Part shown: positions 17,451 to 25,586 of the stretch, piece by piece
Numbering within the stretch: the stretch's first letter is position 1
Layout of the letters: each line of letters begins with the position of its first letter
Assembly (NCBI RefSeq): GCF_900104355.1
Contig: NZ_FNIY01000010.1
Coordinates: 95,335 to 159,334 of the forward strand
Direction: 5' to 3'
Source: Phyllobacterium sp. OV277
GTDB lineage: Bacteria; Pseudomonadota; Alphaproteobacteria; Rhizobiales; Rhizobiaceae
Length of the DNA stretch: 64,000 bases
Position numbers and translations under genes: made by a program
The notes under the pieces: generated by a model
The model's database searches: none
Told to the model about the DNA's origin: nothing
Seen by the model: the letters and a program-made list of their open reading frames with translations, nothing else

Positions 17451-18479
17451 ATGAGCGATCAAGATACACCACAGAGCGAAAGCGCCATTCAGGACCTCTC
17501 CGGCCCGGAAAAGGTTGCAGCATTGCTTGTGGCAATCGGGCGGCCTTCCGCATCGCGGCTTCTCAAACATTTCAATGCGGATGATCTGCGCTCGCTTGCC
17601 GGTCATGCACGCAAGCTCGAGCCGATTACACCGGGTGATTTTGAAGAACTGGTCAAGGAATTCGAAAACGCCTTTGCCGATGGTGCCCCCGTCTCCGAAG
17701 CCGGAATGCGCTTCGAAGGATTGTTGCGCGAGACGCTTTCAGCCGAAGAGGCGAGCGCGGTCATCGAAAACCGCCGTCCGGAGTTGCTGACACAGGAATC
17801 CGTTTGGGACATTCTACCCCGCATTTCACTCGATGTCCTGCAGACTTACCTGTCGACGCAGCACCCGCAGGTCACCGCCTATGTGATTTCACGGCTTCCC
17901 TCCGACATTGCCGCACGGCTGCTGATCAGTTTTGGCCCGCAGGAGCGCGGGGCGATCATCCAGCGTACCCTGCATATCCGTAAGGTTGGCCCGTCGACGA
18001 TTGCCATGCTCGAAGCTGTCCTGCAGCGCGAAATCACCGGCAAGGACAATGCGGGCTCGGAAAAGAGCCATCACGGCACCATTGCCAATATCATCAACCA
18101 GCTCGAAAAGTCAGAGATCGACGAATTGCTGGCGGGCCTCACCGAACTTGGTGCCGAAGACCTTGCCAAGATCAAGGCCAAGCTCTTTACGTTCGAAGAT
18201 ATCGTCCGCATCTCGCAGCGCGCGCGGCTCATCCTGTTTGATGAAATCCAGACGGATGTCGTCACCTCCGCATTGCATGGCTGTGAGCCGCGTCTGCAGG
18301 AACTCATACTCCAATCGCTGTCGACGCGTGGTCGCCGCATGGTTGAGACTGAATTGTCCAGCCAGACGAATATCAATGCCAATACCGTCACCGAAGCGCG
18401 CCGCTCCATTGCCCGCACGGCAATCGCCCTTGCCGAACGCGGCGATATCAAGCTTGAACCGCAAGAATCCGAAACATGA
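17451..18479 (+). CDS. fliG: FliG, C-ring torque protein
   Basis: FliG couples the stator to rotor rotation. The 342-residue protein shows the N-terminal FliF-binding domain (GPEKVAALLVAIGRPSASRL), the middle armadillo-like domain (EHPQ-type TQHPQVTAYVISRLPSDIAA), and the C-terminal torque domain. The latter includes LTFEDIVRIS-like KLFTFEDIVRISQRA and charged TELGAEDLAKIKAKLFTFED. Length and domain order are normal. It lies 50 bp after fliN. Confidence 0.96.
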   Translation: MSDQDTPQSESAIQDLSGPEKVAALLVAIGRPSASRLLKHFNADDLRSLAGHARKLEPITPGDFEELVKEFENAFADGAPVSEAGMRFEGLLRETLSAEEASAVIENRRPELLTQESVWDILPRISLDVLQTYLSTQHPQVTAYVISRLPSDIAARLLISFGPQERGAIIQRTLHIRKVGPSTIAMLEAVLQREITGKDNAGSEKSHHGTIANIINQLEKSEIDELLAGLTELGAEDLAKIKAKLFTFEDIVRISQRARLILFDEIQTDVVTSALHGCEPRLQELILQSLSTRGRRMVETELSSQTNINANTVTEARRSIARTAIALAERGDIKLEPQESET

Positions 18480-18499
18480 TCCAAGGGTTCTGCTAAACC

Positions 18500-19564
18500 A
18501 TGTCAGACGATACTGACAAAGAGAGCAAAACCGAGGAAGCAACTGAGAAGAAAATCAGTGATGCGGTCGAGAAGGGTAATCTTCCCGTTTCGCGCGAGGC
18601 GCCCATCCTTGCTTCCATCGTCGCCTTCCTCGTCATCATGGTCTTCGTTGCCGTTCCAAGCGGCTCCAAACTGGTTTCATTCCTCTCGGCGCTTCTCGAC
18701 AAACCGGAAGAATGGCTCCTGAACAGCGCGCAGGATGCCCGGCAATTGTTCAGCATTGTCGGCATAGCTGTTGGCGCTGCCCTGCTCCCTGTGTTCATCA
18801 TCATTCCCACAGCCGGCATTCTCGCATCGGTTTTGCAGAATGCACCGCGACTGGTCTTTGACCGTATCCAGCCGCAGTTCTCACGCGTATCGATTGTGAA
18901 AGGCTGGTCACGTATTTTCGGCGCTGCCGGGCGGGTGGAGTTCCTGAAGTCGGTGTTTAAATTCGCGGCGGCCAGCATCATCGTTTTCATGATGTTCTTT
19001 CGCAGCAGCCATTTCTTTGTCGATACCATCATCACCGAACCAAGCCAGCTGCCGGAACTTATCCGCTCCAATATCACCCACCTTCTGGCTTCTGTGACTA
19101 TTGCCGTCACCGCGCTTGCAGCCTTCGATCTTGCCTGGTCGCGCATTCACTGGCGCAATGAACTGCGCATGACCAAGCAGGAAATCAAGGACGAGCACAA
19201 ACAGGCCGAAGGTGATCCGCTGCTCAAAGCGCGGCTGCGGTCACTCGGTCGCGACCGGGCGCGCCAGCGTATGATTGCATCGGTTCCAACAGCCACGCTG
19301 ATCGTCGCAAATCCGACACACTTCTCCATTGCTCTGCGCTACAGTCCGGCGAAAGATCCAGCCCCTATTGTTGTCGCCAAGGGGCAGGATCTGATTGCTT
19401 TGAAGATCAGGGAGATCGCGGAAGCCAATGACATACCGGTTTTCGAGAATGTGCAACTAGCGCGTGCATTGTACAAGCAAGTACAAGTTAACAATGCAAT
19501 TGCACCGGAGTTTTACAAAGCAGTGGCAGAATTGATCCAATTTGTTAATGTACGTCGTAAATAA
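18500..19564 (+). CDS. flhB: FlhB, export substrate-specificity switch
   Basis: FlhB is the inner-membrane export-gate protein that switches from rod/hook to filament export. The 354-residue product has the N-terminal signature KTEEATEKKISDAVEKGNLP, four membrane segments (about 30-50, 85-110, 145-165, 185-205), and a cytoplasmic domain with the autocleavage motif NPTH at about residue 270 (VANPTHFSIALRY). It starts 20 bp after fliG. The remaining export-gate genes, apart from fliP, are not in this window. Confidence 0.96.
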   Translation: MSDDTDKESKTEEATEKKISDAVEKGNLPVSREAPILASIVAFLVIMVFVAVPSGSKLVSFLSALLDKPEEWLLNSAQDARQLFSIVGIAVGAALLPVFIIIPTAGILASVLQNAPRLVFDRIQPQFSRVSIVKGWSRIFGAAGRVEFLKSVFKFAAASIIVFMMFFRSSHFFVDTIITEPSQLPELIRSNITHLLASVTIAVTALAAFDLAWSRIHWRNELRMTKQEIKDEHKQAEGDPLLKARLRSLGRDRARQRMIASVPTATLIVANPTHFSIALRYSPAKDPAPIVVAKGQDLIALKIREIAEANDIPVFENVQLARALYKQVQVNNAIAPEFYKAVAELIQFVNVRRK

Positions 19565-19593
19565 AAATTCGTTTCCAATCGGATAAGCAGCAG

Positions 19594-20031
19594 ATGAAGA
19601 GAACGCAATATTCGGTTGCCCGGGTCGATATCATTTCAAGACATCTGACGGAGGTCATTGATGACCTTCGTCTTGTCGATGTTGCTGACTATATTGCCTT
19701 TATACGATGTGAGCTGTTCGGCAACATTGCTGATATTGTCAACTCGGCGACGGAGCTGACATTCTATCCGGATACGCTGACGTTTGGTCTTGGCGGAGAA
19801 TATGCGCTGGACTGGGATGCGCCACCGCGCGTGATGCTCGACCTTGAATTCAGCAATATGGGGGTCAATGCCTACTTCCGGCTGACGCTGTCTTCCGAAA
19901 GCGCTGATATCGACCTGCACCATGTGCGATTTGCCGAAACGGGCCATACCCCTGCACAGAATACGGCATTGCTGGCCCAAGCATTTGAAAACGCACGCCT
20001 GCCGCAGCTATCAGCCTCGGCACAGGCATAG
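19594..20031 (+). CDS. Conserved hypothetical protein closing the motA operon
   Basis: The 145-residue soluble protein has no signal peptide and I do not recognise a named family. It is acidic and beta-rich in the middle (YPDTLTFGLGGEYALDWDAP, VMLDLEFSNMGVNAYFRLTL). It lies 29 bp downstream of flhB in the same direction and is therefore probably the last gene of the motA-flhB operon. The stop is 7 bp from the convergent vjbR stop. A role in flagellar regulation or assembly is only suggested by position. Confidence 0.7.
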   Translation: MKRTQYSVARVDIISRHLTEVIDDLRLVDVADYIAFIRCELFGNIADIVNSATELTFYPDTLTFGLGGEYALDWDAPPRVMLDLEFSNMGVNAYFRLTLSSESADIDLHHVRFAETGHTPAQNTALLAQAFENARLPQLSASAQA

Positions 20032-20038
20032 CAGTCGC

Positions 20039-20833
20039 TTAAAGATAGGCTTTGGCAACTGTCGGTATATCGATGACGCCAAGGGCAAGCGCCGTTGCCA
20101 CGGTCGACGTCCTGTTGGAGCAACCAAGCTTGTTCTTGGCGTTCTGCAGATAGGTTACCACCGTCCAACGCGCGATATTGAGAATCTCACCGATCTCGCC
20201 ATCGGTCTTGCCGTTTGCCGCCCAGAACAGACAGTCAATCTCACGCCTGGTCAAAAGGTTGGCGATGATCGCCGCCAGCGATGGATTACGCGTGCCGTGC
20301 AGCGCATTGTGAATGCGCGCCGACGCCGCAGCCAATTGCTTGCGCTTGCGATCGATGAATGAGGCCTGCTCTGCCTCTTCCACGTCAAAGGTCAGGAGCG
20401 TGATCCCGCGAAACCCGAAAGCATTTGTCGCACAGATGGCCAGATGGAGATTGCCCAGCCCGCGCCGTTCGGCATCCTTGAAATAGCGCCTTACGGGCAG
20501 CGGCAAGGTTGTATCGGCGGTCAGATTGCGGATTGTGCCCGGTGCATCGGCGCGCGGCTGAAACAGGCTCATACCCTGCATGATAGGATCGATCTTGAGA
20601 AAGTCCTTGGCAAAATAGCGCAGCAACCAGCTGATCGGATAGGTCATGAGAAGCGGTACATTCTCATCAACCACATCACTGCCCGGCCGTGGCTCGGAAT
20701 GACCGACATGGGTAATATAGCGGCAGCCAATCTGCTGCTTGACCTCAAGAAGCATCGCAAGCGTGTCCGTAGCGACTGCGTCCTTGAACAAACCTTTTTG
20801 GAAATCGGGAAAATGAGCCAGTTCGAGCGACAT
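20039..20833 (-). CDS. vjbR: VjbR-like quorum-sensing LuxR-family regulator
   Basis: From the ATG at 20833 the protein has 264 residues. It has an N-terminal acyl-homoserine-lactone binding domain (about 1-165) and a C-terminal LuxR helix-turn-helix (LTRREIDCLFWAANGKTDGE, then IGEILNIARWTVVTYLQNAK). It closely resembles Brucella VjbR, recalled from memory, including Asp82 (FLKIDP) in this numbering, the residue whose mutation blinds Brucella VjbR to C12-HSL. Brucella vjbR likewise flanks flagellar genes and controls fliC, fliF and the virB operon. A TTG at 20842 has the better-spaced AGAGG site, so translation may begin three codons earlier. It is convergent with the motA operon. Confidence 0.88.
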   Translation of the reverse strand: MSLELAHFPDFQKGLFKDAVATDTLAMLLEVKQQIGCRYITHVGHSEPRPGSDVVDENVPLLMTYPISWLLRYFAKDFLKIDPIMQGMSLFQPRADAPGTIRNLTADTTLPLPVRRYFKDAERRGLGNLHLAICATNAFGFRGITLLTFDVEEAEQASFIDRKRKQLAAASARIHNALHGTRNPSLAAIIANLLTRREIDCLFWAANGKTDGEIGEILNIARWTVVTYLQNAKNKLGCSNRTSTVATALALGVIDIPTVAKAYL

Positions 20834-21289
20834 CGGATACAAGTCATTCCTCTTTGCCTGCAGATTGCTGGCTTGCGCAACGGTATTCTTCTGGATTTCA
20901 GATAGCTTTTAATTACAGCGAATTAAACAGCGTGTTCATGCTCGCACGAGACTGGCGGTCAGACAAGATCATGAACAATTGTATTTGCACTTTTTCACAT
21001 ATTTGCTGAAAAAAACAATTTTTAGTTGTCCCATCGAGGCTCAATCCTGCCCGCAATCTGTGATTACCCCCATCAACAGCAACAAATTGCGCGCTAAACA
21101 TCGCTGCTCAAAGTAAATTAATTCAAATTTCGGTCATTTTACCTCAGAAACCAGTCACACCTGTGAGTCGCAGAGATCGCTCCGCGTGGGAACACAACCT
21201 GCGCGCGCATGACCTCTCATGCACACGTTCCTGTGAGGCTTATTCACTCTCCCGTCGCCTCAATCGGGGCAATGTGCTAATTCCTTTGC
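20834..21289. other. Intergenic region between vjbR and the DUF3095 gene
   Basis: About 450 bp without a credible gene. It is AT-rich next to vjbR and GC-rich toward 21,250, and must carry the divergent promoters. The clearest structure is a perfect 6-bp dyad GCATGA/TCATGC with 4-nt spacer at 21207-21222, set inside looser GGAAC/GTTCC arms. The word CCTGTGAG occurs twice, near 21160 and 21230. No terminator or RNA gene was evident. Confidence 0.5.
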
Positions 21290-22444
21290 ATGGGTGCCAA
21301 TTCAAACGACGGCTTCTTTGATACACTTCCGGTCTTCGTTGAGTTCGAAGGCGTAGCGGATGCGCATAATTATAAGCCGCTTCCCGATGACTGGCTGCTG
21401 GCTGTCGCGGATATTGTCGGCTCGACCAAGGCTATCGAAGAAGGGCGCTACAAGGCGGTGAACATGGCTGGCGCCAGTGTCATCTCTGCCCTGCTCAATG
21501 CACTGGGCAAAAGGGATTACCCCTTTGTTTTCGGCGGCGATGGCGCGCTGGTGGCAATTCCCGCTTCCGCCGCTGGGCAGGCACGTCAGGCCCTCGCCTC
21601 CGTCCAGGCCTGGGTGAAGGATGATCTGCAGCTGACTTTGCGCACAGCGCTTGTGCCGATGACTGACATCAAAGCCCAGGGGCTTGAGGTGCGCGTTGCG
21701 CGCTTCAGCGCCAGTACAGATGTCTTCTACGCCATGTTTACAGGCGGTGGCAGCAGCTGGGCCGAAGCGCAAATGAAAGCCGGCAAATATGCCGTCGAAG
21801 CGGCCCCATCAGGCGCCCGGCCTGATCTGACTGGCCTCTCCTGCCGCTGGAACCCAATTCAGGCGCGTAACGGCGAAATCCTGTCGATTATTGCCATTCC
21901 GGGCGATGCGGGCGCAACCGCGCCGTTCCAGCGCCTTGTGGCAGAAATTATTGCCATTGCTGCGGAACAAAGTCGCGGTTCCCACCCGCTGCCGGAAGAA
22001 GGACCGCCCATCGCGTTCAATACAAGCGGTCTTGAAACTGAAGCACGCGCCACCGCCCCCAAGGGAAAGCGCTTCCTGCGCAAGATTGCAATCCTCGCCC
22101 AGATCGCCCTCACCGTAAGCCTTGACCGGCTCGGCCTGACATTCGGGAATTTTGATCCCAGACAATATAAGCGCGACGTGGCGCAGAATTCGGATTTCCG
22201 CAAATTCGACGATGGCCTGAAAATGACCATCGATATTGATGCTGCAAGATTACAGCGCATTGAAACGCTTCTGGAGAAAGCCGCGCAATCGGGCATCGCG
22301 CGTTTTGGCCTGCACAAACAGGATTCCGCATTGATGACCTGTTTTGTGCCGACGCCCATGTCACGCAACCATGTGCATTTCATCGACGGCGCATCGGGCG
22401 GCTATGCCATGGCCGCAAGCAATCTCAAGGCAAAGCTGTCCTGA
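21290..22444 (+). CDS. DUF3095 adenylate-cyclase-like protein
   Basis: The 384-residue protein matches the DUF3095 pattern, a divergent relative of class III nucleotide cyclases. Its N-terminal cyclase-like core has the first metal-binding Asp (LLAVADIVGSTKAIEEGRYK, about 33-52) and the FGGDGALVAIP hairpin with the second Asp. A typical downstream Asn/Arg catalytic pair is not evident. The C-terminus (RKFDDGLKMTIDIDAARLQR, HVHFIDGASGGYAMAASNLK) is family-specific. No Shine-Dalgarno is visible before the ATG. The last 50 bp are duplicated 1.43 kb downstream as part of the tandem duplication described below. Confidence 0.85.
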   Translation: MGANSNDGFFDTLPVFVEFEGVADAHNYKPLPDDWLLAVADIVGSTKAIEEGRYKAVNMAGASVISALLNALGKRDYPFVFGGDGALVAIPASAAGQARQALASVQAWVKDDLQLTLRTALVPMTDIKAQGLEVRVARFSASTDVFYAMFTGGGSSWAEAQMKAGKYAVEAAPSGARPDLTGLSCRWNPIQARNGEILSIIAIPGDAGATAPFQRLVAEIIAIAAEQSRGSHPLPEEGPPIAFNTSGLETEARATAPKGKRFLRKIAILAQIALTVSLDRLGLTFGNFDPRQYKRDVAQNSDFRKFDDGLKMTIDIDAARLQRIETLLEKAAQSGIARFGLHKQDSALMTCFVPTPMSRNHVHFIDGASGGYAMAASNLKAKLS

Positions 22445-22764
22445 GTATTCCCGTAGCTTTATCTCGCCCGCCACACTTGCGTCAGAGGCGAAAGTGATTC
22501 GTTTTTGATAGCCAATCGCGCCGTCATTTTGCGCGCAATGAAGATTGCAATTTTGTGTGCTCTCAACCCTCGGATGCGCCAAACGAGATTAGCCTCTTCT
22601 CCTTACCCTAAAGTCTTACGGAAAATACAAAATTTTGTACAATTTCAAAGCCTTATAGGTGGCATTGCTGATTTGATTCCACCTATATCTGACTCATAAA
22701 GCCTTGGACCCGTGGGCATCATTAAATGCCATCCAAACTGCGTGGTCACTGGCGGAGTGACCCG
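22445..22764 (+). promoter_or_regulatory. Upstream region of pilin copy 1
   Basis: About 320 bp with no gene, similar along most of its length to 23876-24242 upstream of pilin 2. It lacks the 52-bp segment that in copy 2 holds the AGAGAAGAG ribosome-binding site and the ATG. The pilus promoter is probably in the shared, AT-rich part (about 22540-22700), but I cannot assign boxes with confidence. Confidence 0.45.
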
Positions 22765-23514
22765 TTGAGCAGAACAAAGATCATTATCTCGATCCTCACC
22801 GCGGCGGCTATTGGCTGGTCAGGACCGGCTTATGCGGACCCGAAACCAAAATCTAAGCAGAGTTTCTTGGGGAAATTCATCAATGGTTATGAAATTGAAA
22901 AGAAAGGTGGTGCAAAAGCAGGCTCGGGACCGAGTATCGATAAGCCCACGCCCAATGCCGATAAAAAGATCGATATCGAGGATGAATGGGGGCTGATCAG
23001 GGCGTATGACGACGGGCCGATCTTGTTGGATCACCCTGATGAGGATACCACGTCGCATGCCGGTAGTGTGGATATTAAGCTAACGATCACCAATGACTGC
23101 ATCGTCAATAATGCTGACAGTACCAAAGTGGGTAATGCCATGCTGGATTTCGGCTCCCGAATGAGTGTGACGAAATTGATTGAAACGAACACGAGTACAA
23201 ATGTCAGTGCTATTCAGATCACATGCACCAGAGGGACAGCATTCAATATCGCCCTCGGTAAAGGTCTGTACCATGACGGCACGTCACGCAGAATGGGTGG
23301 CGGCACTGGCTCTTATATCAGCTACGATCTGTATCGTAGTGCGAGTGACACGGTTCCTTGGGGCACAACCAAGGGCACAGATACCTTGGCTGTGACAACG
23401 GTGAAGGACGACGAACCTCAGCCATTGACGATCTATGGCCGTGTTCCAGCGTCGACAACCAAGCCAGCACCTGGCGTCTATAAAGACACGGTCGCCATCA
23501 GCGTCGTTTTCTAA
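22765..23514 (+). CDS. Csu-type pilin subunit 1 (SCPU domain) with N-terminal extension
   Basis: A spore-coat-U/CsuA-B family major pilin of an archaic chaperone-usher pilus. The TTG start (LSRTKIIISILTAAAIGWSG) aligns with the start of pilin 2 and is preceded by GGAG at 7 bp. An out-of-context ATG at 22726 would add 13 residues. The 249-residue precursor has a signal peptide (about 1-24), an unusual charged extension of about 70 residues rich in Lys/Asp, then the SCPU domain from VDIKLTITNDCIVNN to GVYKDTVAISVVF. Cys residues ITNDC and ITCTRGT can form the usual disulfide. From about residue 104 on it is nearly identical to pilin 2. The extension is absent from the paralogue. Confidence 0.85.
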   Translation: MSRTKIIISILTAAAIGWSGPAYADPKPKSKQSFLGKFINGYEIEKKGGAKAGSGPSIDKPTPNADKKIDIEDEWGLIRAYDDGPILLDHPDEDTTSHAGSVDIKLTITNDCIVNNADSTKVGNAMLDFGSRMSVTKLIETNTSTNVSAIQITCTRGTAFNIALGKGLYHDGTSRRMGGGTGSYISYDLYRSASDTVPWGTTKGTDTLAVTTVKDDEPQPLTIYGRVPASTTKPAPGVYKDTVAISVVF

Positions 23515-23538
23515 CCTCTCGCCCAAGGACGTAACGCC

Positions 23539-23825
23539 ATGCGCTCATATCTCGCGCGTCTGGCGGTCGTCTCAGGGTTGATAATCGCGCAGGAAGGGCG
23601 GGCGGCATCCGGATCAACCGCAATTTCAGCCTCCGCCGCGATCTGGTCACCCTCCGGTTCCCAGCCTGTCGGGCACGTCATCCGTGCCCTCGACACTTGA
23701 TCTTTACCTGAACAGCATCAAAGTTTTCTCGGGCGAAGTCCCCGCCGCACCCTTCGATGTGACAAATCTTCCCCTCATGGACGGTGGCGACGATGCCCGC
23801 ATTGTCATGAAGGATGCGCTTGGGC
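23539..23825 (+). pseudogene. Fused remnant of chaperone 5' end and usher middle
   Basis: The first 72 bp repeat the chaperone signal sequence (MRSYLARLAVVSGLIIAQEG). At the shared word GGCGGCATCC (23601-23610) the sequence jumps to the middle of the usher gene, matching 26338-26563. The chaperone frame meets a stop at about 23700. The usher part carries a 1-bp deletion relative to the intact gene. The remnant makes no functional chaperone or usher and is best read as a deletion scar in copy 1. Confidence 0.88.
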
Positions 23826-23875
23826 TTCTATGCCATGGCCGCAAGCAATCTCAAGGCAAAGCTGTCCTGAGCATT
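23826..23875 (+). pseudogene. DUF3095 gene 3'-end fragment
   Basis: From CTATGCC (23828) to the TGA, this is a near-exact repeat of 22402-22445, the end of the intact cyclase-like gene. It is too short to code for anything and marks the left end of the duplicated unit. Confidence 0.9.
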
Positions 23876-24242
23876 CCCCTAGCTTTATCCAGCCCGCCAC
23901 ACCTTCGTTAGAGGTGAAAGTGATTCGCTTTTATAGCCAATCGAGGCGCCATTTTGCGCCCAATGAAGATTGCAATTGTCTTTGCTCTCAACCCCAAGAT
24001 GAGCCAACCGAAATAAACTCTTGCTTGTCACTCTAAAGTCTTACGAAAAAGATAAATTTTCCTACAATTTCAAAGAGTTATAGGTGATGTTACTGATTTC
24101 ATTCCGGGTATATTTGACTCATAAAACCCCGGACCCGTGAGCATTCACAAAATACCATCCAAACAGCGGGTCCCCGACCGTACGATCCATTGAACAATAT
24201 GAAGCAATTGAGAACCAAACAATTTTTGAAAGAGAAGAGACA
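23876..24242 (+). promoter_or_regulatory. Upstream region of pilin copy 2
   Basis: 367 bp without a gene, homologous to the region before pilin 1 but retaining a full leader. It ends in a good ribosome-binding site (AGAGAAGAG, 4 bp before ATG). It probably carries the promoter of the pilin-chaperone-usher operon. No terminator follows the DUF3095 fragment. Confidence 0.5.
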
Positions 24243-24836
24243 ATGAACAGAACGAAAATCATTATCCCGATCCTCGCCGCGGCTGCGATTGGCTGGTCAG
24301 GGGCGGCTTATGCGGGGACCGACCCAGCAGCAACGAAGAACGACACAGCAACGAAGGAGCCACTACCACCAACGAAGGCCGGTAATTTGGATGTTCAGTT
24401 AACGATCACCAATGACTGCATCGTCAATAATGCTGACAGTACCAAAGTGGGTAATGCCATGCTGGATTTCGGCTCCCGAATGAGTCTGACGAAATTGATT
24501 GAAACGAACACAAGCACAAATGTCAGTGCTATTCAGATCACATGCACCAGAGGGACAGCATTCAATATCGCCCTCGGTAAAGGTCTGTACCATGACGGCA
24601 CGTCACGCAGAATGGGCGGCGGCACTGGCTCGTTTATCCACTATGATCTGTATCGTAGTGCGGGTGACACGGTTCCTTGGGGTACCGACAAGACAAAGGA
24701 TACCTTGGCTGTGACAACGGCGAAGGACGACGAACCTCAGCCATTGACGATCTACGGCCGTGTTCCAGCGTCGACGGCAGCCAAGCCAGCACCTGGCGTC
24801 TATAAAGACACGGTCGCCATCAGCGTCGTTTTCTAA
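24243..24836 (+). CDS. Csu-type pilin subunit 2 (SCPU domain)
   Basis: A 197-residue pilin precursor with a signal peptide (about 1-24, ending AAYA). A short Thr/Lys/Pro-rich leader of about 20 residues precedes the donor strand GNLDVQLTITNDC. The spore-coat-U domain follows and ends GVYKDTVAISVVF. The hydrophobic C-terminal strand is typical of subunits handled by a periplasmic chaperone. It is preceded by a strong ribosome-binding site and followed at 24 bp by the chaperone gene. Compared with pilin 1 it lacks the long charged extension. This is the likely major subunit of the intact operon. Confidence 0.88.
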   Translation: MNRTKIIIPILAAAAIGWSGAAYAGTDPAATKNDTATKEPLPPTKAGNLDVQLTITNDCIVNNADSTKVGNAMLDFGSRMSLTKLIETNTSTNVSAIQITCTRGTAFNIALGKGLYHDGTSRRMGGGTGSFIHYDLYRSAGDTVPWGTDKTKDTLAVTTAKDDEPQPLTIYGRVPASTAAKPAPGVYKDTVAISVVF

Positions 24837-24860
24837 CCTCTCTCCCAAGGATGTAACGCC

Positions 24861-25586
24861 ATGCGCTCATATCTCGCGTTTCTGGCGGTCGTCTCCGGGT
24901 TGATAATCGCGCAGGAAGGGCGGGCGGCATCCCTACAGGTGTCGCCCATCTCTGTCGACCTGACTGCGCCAGCTCGAGCCTCGTCCGTCAATCTCCGCAA
25001 CACGGGTAGCCGCCCTGTCAACGTGCAGGTTCGCGTGTTCAAATGGACCCAGATTGGCGGGAAGGACCAATTGGTTCCCGCTCAGGATGTGGTCGCCAGT
25101 CCACCTGCTGCCTCGTTGCAGCCAGACGCCGCCTATACGATCAGGATTGCCCGCAACGGCGGCGCACCGCTTGCCGCTGGCGAGGGCGCATACCGGCTGC
25201 TCATCGACGAACTTCCCGAGGTGAACCTTCGCCGGTCGAACACAGGCGTCGGTTTTGTCGTGCAATATTCCATTCCGGTGTTCTTCGGCACCCGGTCCGC
25301 CAGCGCGGAGCTGCATTGGAATATCAGCCGCGACAAAGGCAATCTTGTGCTTGAGGTCACCAATACAGGCAACCGCCACGCCAAAATTGCCAATCTGAAG
25401 GTCGCATCATCCGTGGGACCGCTGTCGTTTGGCGATGGTCTGAACGGGTATGTCCTGCCCGGCAGCACCATGCGCTGGACCGCTCCGGTCGGCGCACGTC
25501 GCATCCAGTCCGGCACCAGCGTCAACATCACGGCGAGCGGAGATGATTATGCTGTTAACGAGTCAGCGACCGTCACAGGCCACTAA
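24861..25586 (+). CDS. Periplasmic pilus chaperone (Csu type)
   Basis: The 241-residue precursor has a signal peptide (about 1-23) and a PapD-like two-domain fold. Domain 1 contains LQVSPISVDLTAPARASSVN and RVFKWTQIGGKDQLVP, with the family-type AYTIRIAR and EGAYRLLIDELP segments. Domain 2 starts near VGFVVQYSIPVFFG. It escorts pilins to the usher by donor-strand complementation. Its 3' end overlaps the usher start by 38 bp. A truncated copy of its 5' end lies at 23539. Confidence 0.9.
   Translation: MRSYLAFLAVVSGLIIAQEGRAASLQVSPISVDLTAPARASSVNLRNTGSRPVNVQVRVFKWTQIGGKDQLVPAQDVVASPPAASLQPDAAYTIRIARNGGAPLAAGEGAYRLLIDELPEVNLRRSNTGVGFVVQYSIPVFFGTRSASAELHWNISRDKGNLVLEVTNTGNRHAKIANLKVASSVGPLSFGDGLNGYVLPGSTMRWTAPVGARRIQSGTSVNITASGDDYAVNESATVTGH

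Larger units (their letters stand above)
22396..23825 (+). repeat. Tandem duplication, copy 1 (degenerate): cyclase tail, pilin, chaperone/usher remnant
   Basis: Copy 1 runs from the last 50 bp of the DUF3095 gene through the first pilin gene to a fused chaperone/usher fragment. The same order recurs at 23822-26565. Current length is about 1.43 kb against 2.74 kb in copy 2. Relative to copy 2, copy 1 lost 1415 bp (chaperone to usher), lost about 52 bp before the pilin start, and differs by a pilin insertion. Junction sequences show short homologies at both breakpoints. Confidence 0.85.

Noticed and set aside
20843..21289. Small regulatory RNA next to vjbR
   Set aside because: There are AT-rich stretches and a small dyad, but no terminator hairpin with T-run to support an RNA gene.
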